From the NCBI GenBank assembly GCA_028293375.1, contig JAQGOY010000178.1, forward strand, positions 1 through 42,780: a stretch of DNA of 42,780 nucleotides, written 5' to 3'. Positions 16,693 to 26,364 of the stretch are shown in pieces. The first letter of the stretch is position 1, and every line of letters starts with the position of its first letter. The translations under genes and the position numbers were made by a program. This DNA is from Verrucomicrobiales bacterium (GTDB lineage Bacteria; Verrucomicrobiota; Verrucomicrobiia; Limisphaerales; JAQGOY01). A model generated the notes under the pieces. It saw only the letters and a program-made list of their open reading frames with translations, was not told the DNA's origin and did no database searches.

Positions 16693-18009
16693 ATGGCTGG
16701 GTCCAAAACCGGTAATTCGGGTTCGTACCTAAAGAATCTTGATTACTCGGTGGTGCAGCAGTGCATGCATTGCGGGTTGTGCCTTCCCACCTGTCCCACC
16801 TATGACGCGACAAAAATGGAGCGGAACAGTCCGCGTGGGCGAATTGCCCTGATGCGGGCAGTGGCGGATGGGCGTCTGGAAGCGACTAAATCCTTCGCTG
16901 ACGAAATGTATTTTTGCCTTGGCTGCCTGGCCTGTATGTCGGCGTGCCCTGCGGGAGTTAATTACGCGGAACTGTTCGAGAATGCGCGAGCCGAGGCAGA
17001 AGCGAGCGGCAACCTGGGTACTCCGAAGCGAACTTTTGTGCGGTGGCTGACTTTAAACTGGCTTTTTGGCGATCTAAGGCGTCTTCAACTTCTCGGGATC
17101 ATCATTCGACTTTACCAAGGGCTTGGCCTGCAAAAGTTGGTGAGGAATTGCGGGATTCTAAAGCTATTGCCATTGAGAATGAGGCAACTCGAAGCAATGA
17201 CTCCCCTCATTCAACCTGCATTCTCAGCAGAGATGATTGCCCCAATTACTGCTGCTTCAGGAGCGAAACGCTACAAGGTGGCGATGCTAACCGGGTGCGC
17301 GCAGGACTTGATGTTTAGCGATGTAAATCGCGATACGGTTGAAGTCCTTGCGGCGAACGGTTGTGAGATACATACGCCGCCCGAACAGAATTGTTGTGGC
17401 TCACTGCACGCGCACAACGGGGAACTCGAGCTGGCGCGCGCGCTCGCCCGTCAGAGTATTGATCTTTTTCCTCCTGCCAATTTCGACGCTATCATTACCA
17501 ACGCCGCCGGTTGCGGATCGCATCTGAAGCACTATTCCGTCCTGCTCAAGGACGATCCGAACTATGCGGCAAGCGCGAGAATTTGGGATGCAAAGATAAA
17601 AGACATCCACGAATGGTTGGATTTCATTGGCTTAACCCCACCCCCGAAATCGAAGGTCACCTGCAAACAAAAAGTGACCTACCATGAAGCGTGTCATCTT
17701 TGCCATGGCCAAAAAATATCGAATGAACCTCGTCGTTTGTTGAAGGCGGTGGGAAATGTGGAATTGATTGAGCTGGCCGAAAGCACCTGGTGTTGCGGAA
17801 GTGCAGGAATCTACAATGTGATTCAGCCGGAAATGGCCAACCAGCTACTCGCTCGCAAGTTGACCCATATACGAGCCACCGGAGCGGAGACGGTTGCGAC
17901 TGGAAACCCGGGTTGCATGGCCCATATTCAAAGCGGGATGAACCAAGCAGGAGACAAGATAAAAGTCGTCCACCCCATTAGTCTGCTGGCCGAAGCCTAC
18001 CGCCAGTGA
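16693..18009 (+). CDS. glcF: GlcF-like iron-sulfur oxidoreductase subunit
   Basis: A roughly 438-residue protein starting at ATG 16693; an in-frame TTG at 16684 that overlaps the lipA stop would add 3 residues. Two [4Fe-4S] ferredoxin motifs are near the N-terminus, CMHCGLCLPTCPTY and CLGCLACMSACPAG. Two CCG domains follow (NCCGSLHAHNGE, then CHLCHGQKI and CCGSAGIYN). This is the layout of the glycolate oxidase iron-sulfur subunit. It would pass electrons from a flavin subunit to the quinone pool. No glcD or glcE is in the window, so the partner lies elsewhere and the substrate (glycolate or lactate) is uncertain. Confidence 0.88.
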   Translation: MAGSKTGNSGSYLKNLDYSVVQQCMHCGLCLPTCPTYDATKMERNSPRGRIALMRAVADGRLEATKSFADEMYFCLGCLACMSACPAGVNYAELFENARAEAEASGNLGTPKRTFVRWLTLNWLFGDLRRLQLLGIIIRLYQGLGLQKLVRNCGILKLLPLRMRQLEAMTPLIQPAFSAEMIAPITAASGAKRYKVAMLTGCAQDLMFSDVNRDTVEVLAANGCEIHTPPEQNCCGSLHAHNGELELARALARQSIDLFPPANFDAIITNAAGCGSHLKHYSVLLKDDPNYAASARIWDAKIKDIHEWLDFIGLTPPPKSKVTCKQKVTYHEACHLCHGQKISNEPRRLLKAVGNVELIELAESTWCCGSAGIYNVIQPEMANQLLARKLTHIRATGAETVATGNPGCMAHIQSGMNQAGDKIKVVHPISLLAEAYRQ

Positions 18010-18017
18010 TCCGCGTC

Positions 18018-19508
18018 CTATTTCCTGATAGCGAAAAGTTCTTTCATGGTTCCTACGTAAAGGGTCCCATTGGCAACTGTGGGAGTTGCGTTTATAGGAT
18101 TTCCCAATTGCAAGGTGGCAAGAAGCTGCTTTGTTCGAGAAGCGGCGAACACTAAAAATTCACCGCTTCGGGTGCCCACATATACTTTTTTATCGCATAC
18201 GAGGGCAGAAGCCCATGCCTCTCCAGTGATGTCATGAGTCCAAATCACTTTGCCGGTAGACTGGTCGATGCAGTGCATTTTTCTGCCACAATCGGGGATA
18301 AAAATCATGCCTTCATAAATGGCTGGCGTGGCCATGACATGTTTTTCGAGCGGGTAAGACCAGAGGAGTTGCGGTTTACCAGTTGGCGTTTTTGGAATGG
18401 AGATGCATTTTAACCAGGCTACATTTTTGCCCCACCACAAATCACCACCGCCCGCTACATAAATTTTATCCCCCTGGACCACTGGCATGCCAAAAATGTT
18501 GCTTGGACTTTCTCTTTTGTTGCCACTGTATTTGTGGATGTCTTCCTTGGGCGCGGTGGGGTCAAAGTCGAATTCCCATCTTTTCTTCAGAAAATCCCTC
18601 GACAAACTTGAGGATTCCCTAATGGGTTCAAAACCGTAAATCACGCCGTTACCGCCACAAAAGACAACCGTCCGAAAGCCGGCAAGTTCGGCCATGGACG
18701 GTGAGGACCAGGTGCAGTGAAAAATGTTGGTGGCGAATTTTTCGTTGTCCTGAGCAACCAATCTTCCTGTTCTCTTATCCACAACAACGAGGCTGGGAGC
18801 TTCAGGTGTTCGGATGACCTTATGGGTGTTGTCCACTCCTGTGCCGCTGTTCAGATAGAGATAATTACCATCGATCATGACCGAGCTATGCGCGCCATCA
18901 TGGGACCAGATGCCCGCCTCTTTGGTGAGATCGCAAGCCCATAAAATATCAGCGTCGCGTTTGCCGATTTCTCTTGGGTGAGATTTATCCTCTGAAAAAT
19001 AAGTCCCTTCATCCATAAATGGACCCTGGTTTCCGTTCTGTTGACCGTTTATGTCGAGAGAGAGGAGAACGCCTCGATTATCGACCATGTAAACGCTATT
19101 CCCCTCAACAGTTGCGGGTGAGGACATGCCCGTTTTCGGCCAATCATGAAATGGATCTTCGGTGCGCTTGGGAACGACGAGTTGCCAGAGCAACTCGCCA
19201 GTCTCATCGTCCAGGCACATAAGAACACCGCGGTCGCCAATGTTAGTGGGATCGCGTGGGTCGTCGTTATTGGTTCCGATAAAAACTTTGCCTTTGGAAA
19301 TAGTGGGGGTGGAGTAAGACTGGGTGCCGAGAGCAGCCACCCATTTGATATGGGCCTTCGTTTGGGGATCGAACCCAGAAGGAACGCCTTTTTCGGGAGA
19401 GACCATGTTCCTGGTCCAGGCTTGTCCCCATTGAGGTTGATCTGCGGCATCGCAAGGTGGGCTAAAGAGCAATGAAAAAGCGACGGAACAAGCGATAAAA
19501 AGACGCAT
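18018..19508 (-). CDS. PQQ-like beta-propeller secreted protein
   Basis: A 496-residue protein with a signal peptide (MRLFIACSVAFSLLFSPPCDA) and repeated blades of the PQQ-enzyme or BamB type. Examples are GVLMCLDDETGELLWQL, GVLLSLDINGQ, KMHCIDQSTGKVIWTHDI and YVGTRSGEFLVFAA. Several blades carry the tryptophan-docking pattern D-x-x-T-G-x-x-x-W. No quinoprotein catalytic Asp/Cys-Cys pair is apparent, so it is more likely a structural or binding propeller than a PQQ dehydrogenase. Such proteins are numerous in Verrucomicrobiota and Planctomycetota. It is convergent with glcF, 8 bases away, and divergent from the lptG-like gene. Location is the periplasm or outer surface. Confidence 0.85.
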   Translation of the reverse strand: MRLFIACSVAFSLLFSPPCDAADQPQWGQAWTRNMVSPEKGVPSGFDPQTKAHIKWVAALGTQSYSTPTISKGKVFIGTNNDDPRDPTNIGDRGVLMCLDDETGELLWQLVVPKRTEDPFHDWPKTGMSSPATVEGNSVYMVDNRGVLLSLDINGQQNGNQGPFMDEGTYFSEDKSHPREIGKRDADILWACDLTKEAGIWSHDGAHSSVMIDGNYLYLNSGTGVDNTHKVIRTPEAPSLVVVDKRTGRLVAQDNEKFATNIFHCTWSSPSMAELAGFRTVVFCGGNGVIYGFEPIRESSSLSRDFLKKRWEFDFDPTAPKEDIHKYSGNKRESPSNIFGMPVVQGDKIYVAGGGDLWWGKNVAWLKCISIPKTPTGKPQLLWSYPLEKHVMATPAIYEGMIFIPDCGRKMHCIDQSTGKVIWTHDITGEAWASALVCDKKVYVGTRSGEFLVFAASRTKQLLATLQLGNPINATPTVANGTLYVGTMKELFAIRK

Positions 19509-19617
19509 AATTGAACTTTAAAATTAGCTATTCCGCAAGAAAGGCGCAAGCCGGCCTTATATTTTTAGCGTCGCCGCTTGCGCAACGGTTTGAGCTCGCG
19601 CTACCCTGATCCGGTCA

Positions 19618-20745
19618 ATGCGTCTGCTGGATAAATATATTCTGCGAGAATTTCTTGTTCCCTTTGTCTATTGCCTGGCAGGGTTCCTGGTGTTTTGGAT
19701 TTCGTTCAACCTGTTTTCCCAGATTGGGGAGTTCCAGGAGCATCACCTGAGGTTCCTGGATATTCTGGAATATTACTTCACGATTTCGCCGTCGCTCCTG
19801 GTGGAAGTGCTGCCGATTGTGCTATTGCTGGCATTGCTCTATTCACTCACCAACCACGCGAGGCACAATGAATTGACGGCAATACGCGCGGCGGGAATTG
19901 GAACATGGCGTTTTGCCCTGCCTTACTTTGCGGTGGCGCTGCTGCTGGTGGGCGGCGTCTACATCCTCAATGAAGTTTTCGTGCCCAGAACGGTGGACTT
20001 GGCGGAAGATATTCTGCGGAGGCGCGAATCGACCTCGGCACTCAAAGACCTCCATCGGTGGCACAAGAATGTAATCTTTAATTTCCCACAACAAAATGGC
20101 GATAGGCGGTGGATTATCGATTTGTATAACGATAGAGATTTCCAGATGGTGCACCCGGAAATAAACTGGATCGATGCGTCGGGGGTTCATCACGAATTAT
20201 CGGCGGGGACAGGGATTTACACCAACGGGGCATGGACATTCCTGAACGTGATCGAGTTTAAATGGACAGCGGGGAACGAAGCGTTGCCAGCGCGTTCAAG
20301 CACCAACATCGTGGTAGAAACTGAATTTGGGGAAACCCCCGAACTGATTCGGAGCGAAATTAAAATTGGGAGTTTAACCAGCGTCCAAGCCCTAAAAAGA
20401 CCCCAGCTTTCAGTGAGGGACATTTTAAGTTACCTGTCGCTTCATCCGGAGTTGCCAACCAGACAGAAGAGCCTGCTGCTTACGCAACTTCACGGACGGC
20501 TGGCTGAGCCGTGGAAGGCCCTGGCAGTGGTATTGATAGCGTTGCCGTTTGGAGCGGCATCAGGAAGAAGAAATGTTTTTGTTGGAGTAGCCTCGGCCAT
20601 CTTTATTTGTTTTGCTTATTTTATAATCCAAAGATTGTGCCTGGCGGGCGGAACCGCAGGACATATGCCGGCGTGGGTGGCGGCCTGGACCCCGAACCTG
20701 GCATTTGGTTGCCTTGGACTAATCCTCAACTGGCGCCTGCGTTGA
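19618..20745 (+). CDS. LptF/LptG (YjgP/YjgQ) family permease
   Basis: A 375-residue inner-membrane protein of the LPS-export ABC transporter permease family. It opens with MRLLDKYILREFLVPFVYC, the usual N-terminal coupling helix and first membrane span. It has three N-terminal spans (residues about 12-35, 55-80 and 98-120), a periplasmic beta-jellyroll of about 150 residues, and three C-terminal spans ending in LGLILNWRLR. This is normal size. The family works as an LptF-LptG pair with LptB; only one member is here, so the partner must be elsewhere. It confirms an outer membrane with LPS or a similar lipid. Confidence 0.9.
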   Translation: MRLLDKYILREFLVPFVYCLAGFLVFWISFNLFSQIGEFQEHHLRFLDILEYYFTISPSLLVEVLPIVLLLALLYSLTNHARHNELTAIRAAGIGTWRFALPYFAVALLLVGGVYILNEVFVPRTVDLAEDILRRRESTSALKDLHRWHKNVIFNFPQQNGDRRWIIDLYNDRDFQMVHPEINWIDASGVHHELSAGTGIYTNGAWTFLNVIEFKWTAGNEALPARSSTNIVVETEFGETPELIRSEIKIGSLTSVQALKRPQLSVRDILSYLSLHPELPTRQKSLLLTQLHGRLAEPWKALAVVLIALPFGAASGRRNVFVGVASAIFICFAYFIIQRLCLAGGTAGHMPAWVAAWTPNLAFGCLGLILNWRLR

Positions 20746-20843
20746 GATCAGTTTTTCCCTAGTAGCCGAAAGAATAAAATTTTACGTTTATTGGGTGGGC
20801 GGAACCCGAAAACCGAAACTATGAGCGTTAAATTCCTAGCTGC

Positions 20844-23800
20844 ATGAGCCTTTCAATTCCTATTATGACCCCTGGTCCGGGAGAGAAATTTGTGCGATTT
20901 GTAGGGGACCGTTTGGAGTTTTCCCTGCGCGTGCAGAGTACTGACAGAAATCTCAAGGCATTTCTGAGGACAAACATTGGAAATGGCGCGACACTTAGAA
21001 AAGAGATTATTGATTCCTACTCGGGACGAAGGCCGCTATCGGTTGAGTTTTGGAGAAACATTCCATTTCGAAAAAAAGATGAAACAGAATGGGTGCTGGA
21101 ACTGGCTTGTGTGGAAGTGGGATTCTTCCATGCGAAGGCATACGTTGAAGACGAGGATGGAAATCAAGCGTGGCCGCATGGGGCAGATGTGGGTATTTCG
21201 GTGCATCCGGATTCGTACCGAACCAATAACACCATTTATTGCGCGTTTGTGCGCATGTTTGGGCCAAACAAAACAAAGACAATTTCAATCAATCCGAAAT
21301 TAGAATCGTCGCTAAAAGCGCTTGATAAACTTCATTATTCCGTCATTCCTCCATCCGGCACATTCCGTGACCTGATCAAAGAATTACCCCACATCACCGA
21401 GACACTTCACTGCCGAATTGTGCATCTGCTGCCGGTGAGTCCAACCCCGACGACATTTGCCAGGATGGGGCGCTTTGGCAGCCCATACGCCTGCATGGAT
21501 TTGACGGCCATCGATCCATCACTGGTGGAATTTGATCAAATCAAAACTGGAATTGAGCAATTTTGCGAATTGACAGATGCGGTGCATCTTCGAGGAGCGA
21601 AGGTTTTTCTGGATATTGTGATCAACCACACCGGGTGGGGCTCGACGCTATACGAGAATCATCCTGAATGGTTTTTGCGGGAAGCAAATGGAATGTTCAA
21701 GAGCCCGGGGGCATGGGGGGTGGTATGGGGAGACCTGGTGGAACTGGAACCGCACCATATAGAACTTTGGCAATACCTGGCGGACGCCTTTCTAACCTGG
21801 TGCCGAAGAGGGGTGGACGGGTTCCGGTGCGATGCTGGCTATAAAGTTCCATTGTTTGTATGGCAATATATTATCGCCAGGGTGCGCCAGGAGTTTCCGG
21901 ATACAATATTTTTGCTGGAGGGGTTGGGAGGCGCATGGGAACTGACAGAATCACTTTTGTGCGAAGGCGGAATGCAATGGGCATATTCTGAACTGTTCCA
22001 GAACTTTTCTCCGCAGGCGGTGTCGGGTTACCTGGACCATTCGGTGATTCAAAGCAATCGAACAGGACTTTTGGTTCATTACAGCGAAACTCACGATAAT
22101 GAACGGCTGGCGCAGAAAGGGAAAAAATGGTCGCTATTGAGGAACCGTCTCTCTGCGCTGGCAAGCCACAACGGGGCATTTGGCTTCACGTGCGGGGTGG
22201 AATGGCTGGCCGAAGAAAAAATCGATGTTCATGAAAGCAGGGGGCTGGCATGGGGCGCCGAAACGAACATAGTCAATGAGCTGGAATCGCTGAATCGGCT
22301 TCTTGGTGATCACCCTTGTTTTTTTGACGGGGCGACGATCAAGCGACATTCACACGCTGAGTCCCCAGTTCTTTTGCTGGAACGGATCTCCCATGATCAA
22401 AAAGAGCAGGTGTTGATCGTGATCAACATCCAGGTGAACGAGGTAGCTTCAATCAAAATCCCGGTTCTTTTGGAACACTATTTCGCTGGAGGGAAAATCG
22501 CGGATTTACTGGTCCAGCTGGGAATGAAACTGGATTTTGATGGAAAGACATCCATTTTGAAAATGAAAGCCGGCTCCGTTTTTTGCCTGGGATCCACCGA
22601 GATTGTTCCAGGGGCAGGCAAACAATATCGAAAAACAAAAGCGCAGGCAGCCTGGGCTACGAGAGCACTGGCCGTATTACTGAAGCCGGAACAGATTTCA
22701 GGGTTTGAGGCCATCGATTTGGCGCGGCGGGTGGAGCGATGCCCTTACGATTTTTTGTCAGTGATCTCAGCATTGACTCCGAAGCAAGTCGAACATTTTT
22801 CGCTTCTGAACATGCCCGAAACAGCAACTGGCTACAGCCGGGTGATGAGGTGGAAACTGGGAGATGAAACGCGTCTGTTTTGTGTTCCCCACGGTCATTG
22901 GCTACTGGTGGAACACACCAGCCCTTTCAAGGCCACTTTTTTTTCTGCCAACAAATTAGCGCTGCCTGTTCATGAAATAGCAGTGGAAGCGGGAGGCCGA
23001 TTCGTCTGCGCATTTGCCCCGCGACTCTTAAAAGAAATCGGTGAAGCGAATTTGGAGCTCGAGATCTATTGTGAGGCGGTTAAGAAAATTCGTGGTAAAC
23101 TGTTGATCCTGGGAGCGATTCCGAAACTGGATCTCCAAGACAGCAAGCCCAACACGGAGGGCATAGTGCTGTTGACGAACGGAATTGGCGGCATGGCCCG
23201 CATTCCGGTGAATCTTGGTTCGATTACTTCCAAATATGATTGCGTATTGGGAGCGAGCCTTCACGCGACGGTCCCGGTGGATCGCCATATCTTTGTGAAG
23301 AGAATCCGATTATGGATGCGTTCTGATGGATTCGTCATCCCGCTTTCCGCGCATAATCTGGTTCAATTTGAGGCAGGACCGCCTGCACGCTGGACTTTTC
23401 GGAGCCAGTGCGGGGATGGCCGACAACTTGGCATTGTGGTTTGTATGGACATGATCGAAGGAAAAAACGCCACCGTATTATCCGTCGATAGAGAGACATT
23501 CAAAGGAGAAGAGAACGGCAAATGCGATTTGAGACTTACTTTACGAGTGGATATTGAAGACAGAAATTTCCATTCGGAGACAAAGCGAAATCCAGGCGCT
23601 GAACAACATTTCGGGAATTCGATCGGCTCGCTGAAAGGTGTCGAGGGATTTGAATTCAATCCGGCTCAGGACAGACACCTGGTTGTTTTTGCCAGTGCAG
23701 GGACACGCTATCATGACGCGCCGGAGTGGTGCGAAAACATTGCTCATCCCATCGAACAAACACGCGGCCAGACCGGGTCTGGAGACGCTTACAGTCCGGG

Positions 23801-25154
23801 ATGGTTCGATTTGCAGCTCAGTGGAGAAGAGAGTGTTCGGATCGTGATGGAGGCGGGTTTTGCGGCCGCCTTCGAGAAATATGAAGATTATCCTGACTTC
23901 TTAAATCAACGATTACAACGAAACAAGGAACTAACTGCGGAAACCGGCGACGGCTGGGAAAAGCAACTCAAGCTGGCGAGCGCGGCATTTATCGTTCGAA
24001 GAGACTTAGGTAAGACGGTAATTGCAGGGTACCCGTGGTTTTTGGACTGGGGCCGCGATTCACTGATTTGCGCGCGAGGAATGCTGGCGGGAGGTTTTCT
24101 AAAAGAGGTCCGGGGATTATTGGAAGTGTTCGGCAAGTTTGTGGAGAATGGAACGATGCCCAATACTATCCATGGCGAGTTTGCCGGAAACCGAGACACG
24201 TCCGACGCGCCTTTGCTTTATGCAGTGGTTTGTGCGGATCTGGTGAAGAGAAATGAGAAAGTGTTGGGGTGGTCGGTGGATGCAAAAGGTAGAACGATCG
24301 CAATGGTGCTGGAAGATATTGCGGAAGGGTATATTGCGGGGACCACGAACGGGATCAAAATGGATGGTCAGAGCGGGCTGGTATGGAGTCCCTCCCATTT
24401 CACGTGGATGGATACGAATTACCCGGCTGGCACGCCCAGGGAAGGATACCCGATTGAGATCCAGGTGATGTGGATTGAACTGTTAAAGCTGCTTTCGTGG
24501 GTTCCGGGGAAGAAACAGGCGAGGTGGACCGAACTGGCACAGTTGGCGAGCCACTCGCTGGAGAATTTTTTCTGGTTGGAGGAAGAAGGTTGGGTGGCGG
24601 ACCTGCTGATTGCCCGAAATCGAGAGCCAGCGATCCAGGCGCAGACTGACAAGGCACTTCGAAGTAATTACCTGTGGGCACTGTGCTTCGGTCATTTTCG
24701 AGGGGTGAAAGCACAACGAGCCCTGGCTGCGTGCGCCAGTTACCTGGTCATTCCGGGGGCATTACGATCACTTGCCCCCCTCAAGGTTTCGCCGCCCCTG
24801 CCGATATATAATGGAAGCGGCCAGTTGATCAATGACCCAGAGTATCCATTTTGGGGCGCATATGAGGGCGATGAGGATTCTCGCCGCAAACCAGCGTACC
24901 ACAATGGAACGGGATGGGTGTGGACCTTCCCGATGTTTTGTGAGGCATTGAGCGTTGTCTACGGGGACGATATGTTTGCCAAACAGGCAGCTTTATCTTT
25001 CCTATCGAGTGCGGAAGGTCTATTTTTAAATGGTTGCATGGGACAGCTGCCTGAAATTGTGGACGGAAATTATCCCCATCGGCAACGCGGTTGCGATGCG
25101 CAGGCATGGTCGATCACCGAAACATACCGCGTGTGGAAATTTTTACAAAATTGA
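20844..25154 (+). CDS. Bifunctional AGL-type glycogen debranching enzyme (GH13 plus GH133)
   Basis: A 1436-residue fusion protein. The first third is an alpha-amylase-like (GH13) transferase with regions I DIVINHT (D257), II GFRCDAGY (nucleophile D330), III LLEGLGG (acid/base E359) and IV SETHDNERL (D418). The last third, from about residue 1050, is an amylo-alpha-1,6-glucosidase (GH133) with PWFLDWGRDSL (D1068 region), TMPNTIHGEFAGNRDTSDAP and WMDTNYPAGTPREG. This matches the order and size of eukaryotic debranching enzyme, in which 4-alpha-glucanotransferase and 1,6-glucosidase act in one chain. A long beta-rich linker of about 450 residues joins them. There is no signal peptide, so it is cytoplasmic. 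It is not linked to other glycogen genes here, although a glucokinase lies 10 kb upstream. Confidence 0.9.
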   Translation: MSLSIPIMTPGPGEKFVRFVGDRLEFSLRVQSTDRNLKAFLRTNIGNGATLRKEIIDSYSGRRPLSVEFWRNIPFRKKDETEWVLELACVEVGFFHAKAYVEDEDGNQAWPHGADVGISVHPDSYRTNNTIYCAFVRMFGPNKTKTISINPKLESSLKALDKLHYSVIPPSGTFRDLIKELPHITETLHCRIVHLLPVSPTPTTFARMGRFGSPYACMDLTAIDPSLVEFDQIKTGIEQFCELTDAVHLRGAKVFLDIVINHTGWGSTLYENHPEWFLREANGMFKSPGAWGVVWGDLVELEPHHIELWQYLADAFLTWCRRGVDGFRCDAGYKVPLFVWQYIIARVRQEFPDTIFLLEGLGGAWELTESLLCEGGMQWAYSELFQNFSPQAVSGYLDHSVIQSNRTGLLVHYSETHDNERLAQKGKKWSLLRNRLSALASHNGAFGFTCGVEWLAEEKIDVHESRGLAWGAETNIVNELESLNRLLGDHPCFFDGATIKRHSHAESPVLLLERISHDQKEQVLIVINIQVNEVASIKIPVLLEHYFAGGKIADLLVQLGMKLDFDGKTSILKMKAGSVFCLGSTEIVPGAGKQYRKTKAQAAWATRALAVLLKPEQISGFEAIDLARRVERCPYDFLSVISALTPKQVEHFSLLNMPETATGYSRVMRWKLGDETRLFCVPHGHWLLVEHTSPFKATFFSANKLALPVHEIAVEAGGRFVCAFAPRLLKEIGEANLELEIYCEAVKKIRGKLLILGAIPKLDLQDSKPNTEGIVLLTNGIGGMARIPVNLGSITSKYDCVLGASLHATVPVDRHIFVKRIRLWMRSDGFVIPLSAHNLVQFEAGPPARWTFRSQCGDGRQLGIVVCMDMIEGKNATVLSVDRETFKGEENGKCDLRLTLRVDIEDRNFHSETKRNPGAEQHFGNSIGSLKGVEGFEFNPAQDRHLVVFASAGTRYHDAPEWCENIAHPIEQTRGQTGSGDAYSPGWFDLQLSGEESVRIVMEAGFAAAFEKYEDYPDFLNQRLQRNKELTAETGDGWEKQLKLASAAFIVRRDLGKTVIAGYPWFLDWGRDSLICARGMLAGGFLKEVRGLLEVFGKFVENGTMPNTIHGEFAGNRDTSDAPLLYAVVCADLVKRNEKVLGWSVDAKGRTIAMVLEDIAEGYIAGTTNGIKMDGQSGLVWSPSHFTWMDTNYPAGTPREGYPIEIQVMWIELLKLLSWVPGKKQARWTELAQLASHSLENFFWLEEEGWVADLLIARNREPAIQAQTDKALRSNYLWALCFGHFRGVKAQRALAACASYLVIPGALRSLAPLKVSPPLPIYNGSGQLINDPEYPFWGAYEGDEDSRRKPAYHNGTGWVWTFPMFCEALSVVYGDDMFAKQAALSFLSSAEGLFLNGCMGQLPEIVDGNYPHRQRGCDAQAWSITETYRVWKFLQN

Positions 25155-25195
25155 AGAGCAAACCAACTTCACCGGAAGGTGGAAGGAGTAACGAG

Positions 25196-25567
25196 ATGAA
25201 ACAAAGAATATTTGTTATTGATGACGAGGTGCCGATCTGCGAGCTGTTGACCAAATTTTTTTCCAAGCGCGGCTATGAAGTTTCGACAGCGCACAGCGCT
25301 GAAGCAGCCAGAGTGCAACTTGCGGACCAGTCTTTTGATTTGACGATCCTTGACGTTCTTTTGCCAGACACAGACGGGCTGGTGTTTCTGGAGAGCATCA
25401 AGAGGATGCATCCCAACATGCCGATTGTAATCATGACGGGGATAGGATTTGACGAAGAACTTCTCCAGGAATCCATCCAAAAGGGAGCTTCCGGGTACAT
25501 CAGCAAGACCTTGCCGCTGGACCAATTGTTGATGGAAGTTCACCGCATACTCAAACCTGTGCGGTAG
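25196..25567 (+). CDS. Single-domain response regulator
   Basis: A 123-residue receiver domain (CheY-like). The ATG at 25196 has a good ribosome site (GGAAGGAG, 25181-25188); upstream in-frame starts lie inside the debranching-enzyme gene. Acidic pocket D9-D10, phospho-acceptor D53 (LTILDVLLPD), T81 and K104 (YISKTLP) are all present. No DNA-binding or other output domain is attached, so it acts through protein contacts. It is 5 bases upstream of a soluble histidine kinase, making a likely cognate pair, with the exopolysaccharide locus following on the other strand. Confidence 0.92.
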   Translation: MKQRIFVIDDEVPICELLTKFFSKRGYEVSTAHSAEAARVQLADQSFDLTILDVLLPDTDGLVFLESIKRMHPNMPIVIMTGIGFDEELLQESIQKGASGYISKTLPLDQLLMEVHRILKPVR

Positions 25568-25572
25568 CTTCT

Positions 25573-26364
25573 ATGAGGGAAGGAGCTTCACCCCGGGGAA
25601 CAGCAAGCGCCCCGATGCCGAGTCGAGCAGATTTGCGGGAAAGAGAAGTTAAACTGGAAGCGATCAAGTCTTCGCTTGGGAGGTTGGCGCACGATTTCAA
25701 CAGCGGCCTGGTTCCCATACTTGGTTACCTCTCGATGATCCGTTCCGATTTAGGGACGGAGACCTCGGTGGAAGAATACCTGGAGGCGATGGAACGGTCT
25801 GCCCGGAATAACGTGCAGATGGCGGAACTGATCCTATTAGCCACACGCCCGCAGAGAAAATTCTCGGCGACAACCTTTGACCTGGAACAGCAGATAGGTG
25901 AAACAGTGACCGAGTTTCTTGCCACTCAGCCAGGAATAGCGATGGCGTTGGAGTTGAACCCTGCGACGATTAAATCTGATAAATCACAATGGAAACAACT
26001 TGTAACGGAGTTGTTAAAAAATGCGTGCGAGGCTTCACCCGAAGGGGTCGAATTGAGAATCCGCTTACGGATCAGGCCCACAGTTGCGGGAGAAGCGGGG
26101 GAACTTGGGATGCCTGAAACGCCGAACATACTTGAGTTGACAGTGTCGGACCAGGGGACCGGGATACCTAACGAGGCAGAACAGAGCAGGATTTTCGAGC
26201 CGTTTTACACCACCCGCCAGGCGCAATTACACAAGGGGTTGGGGCTGACGGTGGTTCATGGGATAGTGCGGCTTAATCGTGGCCAGGTCGTAGCCTCAAA
26301 TAATGAGTTGAAAGGATTTCGCATGAACATCCTGTTGCCATTCGAACTGCTGAAAGCTAATTAG
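25573..26364 (+). CDS. Soluble sensor histidine kinase without a visible sensor domain
   Basis: A 263-residue histidine kinase. The dimerisation domain has the phospho-acceptor in LAHDFNSGLVPILGY (H40), the H-D-F-N class. The HATPase domain shows the N box VTELLKNACEASPEG, G1 SDQGTGIP, the F box FEPFYTTR and G2 KGLGLTVVHGIV. No membrane helix, PAS, GAF or other input domain is present. It must therefore sense through a partner or through the upstream single-domain regulator, possibly as a phosphorelay node. It stops directly next to the end of the convergent polymerase gene (26364/26365). Confidence 0.9.
   Translation: MREGASPRGTASAPMPSRADLREREVKLEAIKSSLGRLAHDFNSGLVPILGYLSMIRSDLGTETSVEEYLEAMERSARNNVQMAELILLATRPQRKFSATTFDLEQQIGETVTEFLATQPGIAMALELNPATIKSDKSQWKQLVTELLKNACEASPEGVELRIRLRIRPTVAGEAGELGMPETPNILELTVSDQGTGIPNEAEQSRIFEPFYTTRQAQLHKGLGLTVVHGIVRLNRGQVVASNNELKGFRMNILLPFELLKAN

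Noticed and set aside
18018-19508. PQQ-dependent alcohol dehydrogenase.
   Set aside because: The propeller is short (496 residues), and the disulfide pair and catalytic aspartate of quinoprotein dehydrogenases were not seen.
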